From positions 1 to 6,286 of the forward strand of contig JBLHKV010000228.1 of NCBI GenBank assembly GCA_047618115.1: 6,286 nt of DNA, in the 5' to 3' direction. The position numbers and the translations under genes are program-made. This document shows positions 5,905 through 6,286 of this stretch, one piece after another (position 1 is the first letter of the stretch; every line of letters begins with the position of its first letter). Origin of the DNA: CALJGI01 sp047618115 (lineage in GTDB: Bacteria; Pseudomonadota; Gammaproteobacteria; Pseudomonadales; Halieaceae). The notes beneath the pieces were generated by a model. That model had not been told where the DNA came from, did no database searches, and was given only the letters and a program-made list of their open reading frames with translations.

Positions 5905-6285
5905 CTACTCGTTTTTTGTATCTGCTGTAGTCGACCACCAGATACATGCGAGTAACAACAGCTGTAATACCAAGCGAAGGGTGAGTGCTAACTCGGATAT
6001 GTCTGGGAAAAGCTCCGGATTCAGCGACATATAGATATTTGCCGGCGACACAGCGAGAGTTAGAACGAATAAGCCAACGCCGGCCCTGCGTCTGGTGCGC
6101 TGAAACAACAACCCCAGAGCACCGAGTATTTCAAACACTCCGCTAATAGCAACTGCCGCTTCATGGTAGGGCAAAGAGGGCGGCATGATTGCCAGGAAAA
6201 ATTCCGGCGAGATGAAATGCATCACACCTCCGCCCATAAACCATAAAAAGACGAATGCCATACCGACTATTTTTAGTTTGTTCAT
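5905..6285 (-). CDS. DoxX-like four-helix membrane protein
   Basis: This is a complete 126-residue inner-membrane protein, the usual length for small DoxX-family members. Four hydrophobic segments are visible at about 6-25, 42-61, 67-86 and 101-118. The family-like features are MHFISPEFFLAIMPPSLPYHEA (residues 22-43, given here only to locate the loop between helices 1 and 2), the GVFEILGALGLLF helix, the basic turn QRTRRRAG (62-69), and SPANIYM (80-86) before the last helix. DoxX-type proteins are linked in the literature to quinone or thiol redox functions, but many members, this one included, have no assigned role. The ATG lies at 6285-6283, one base from the window edge, so its ribosome binding site and any upstream partner gene are not visible. 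It is on the same strand as the propeller gene but separated by 345 bases, so co-transcription is unlikely. Confidence 0.8.
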   Translation of the reverse strand: MNKLKIVGMAFVFLWFMGGGVMHFISPEFFLAIMPPSLPYHEAAVAISGVFEILGALGLLFQRTRRRAGVGLFVLTLAVSPANIYMSLNPELFPDISELALTLRLVLQLLLLACIWWSTTADTKNE

Positions 6286-6286
6286 T

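Overview
The window looks like an accessory stretch of a Gammaproteobacterium, probably environmental or marine. The basis is family resemblance only: a GGDEF diguanylate cyclase end, a membrane-anchored beta-propeller protein whose N-terminal module (LFEELKRRKVFRVAMVYAVV) I associate with that class, a DoxX-type membrane protein and a RAYT-type transposase. No rRNA, tRNA or CRISPR is visible, so the taxonomy is inference.

Layout. Bases 1-256 (+) are the last 84 codons of a diguanylate cyclase; the window opens inside its GGEEF motif. Bases 302-1102 are a compact mobile unit: a Y1/HUH transposase on the minus strand between two 21-base inverted repeats that differ at one base. Bases 1110-1320 (-) are the decayed N-terminal third of an IS6-family transposase, with a nonsense codon and a one-base frameshift, cut off at the end of the RAYT unit. 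Bases 1321-1476 hold a good sigma70-like promoter and a leader with an inverted repeat. They lead into a 601-codon FAD-linked oxidase of the berberine-bridge-enzyme type (1477-3282, +). A short convergent gap with a weak hairpin follows. Next comes a 685-codon protein (3502-5559, -) with three membrane segments and a PD40/WD40-like propeller. A 345-base gap carries several small inverted repeats, and the window ends with a complete DoxX-like gene (5905-6285, -).

How the parts relate. No operon is evident. The strands alternate, and the two minus-strand genes on the right are separated by 345 bases. The left third is a mobile-element scar next to a diguanylate cyclase gene. The oxidase lies just beyond the edge of the IS remnant, and its likely promoter lies in or beside the former IS end, so recruitment or acquisition through that element is plausible but unproven. 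I do not see a clearly new multi-gene system. The most specific points are a leader hairpin that could mask the transposase ribosome binding site, the IS6 remnant recovered by joining two frames, and an 8-residue tandem repeat in the oxidase.
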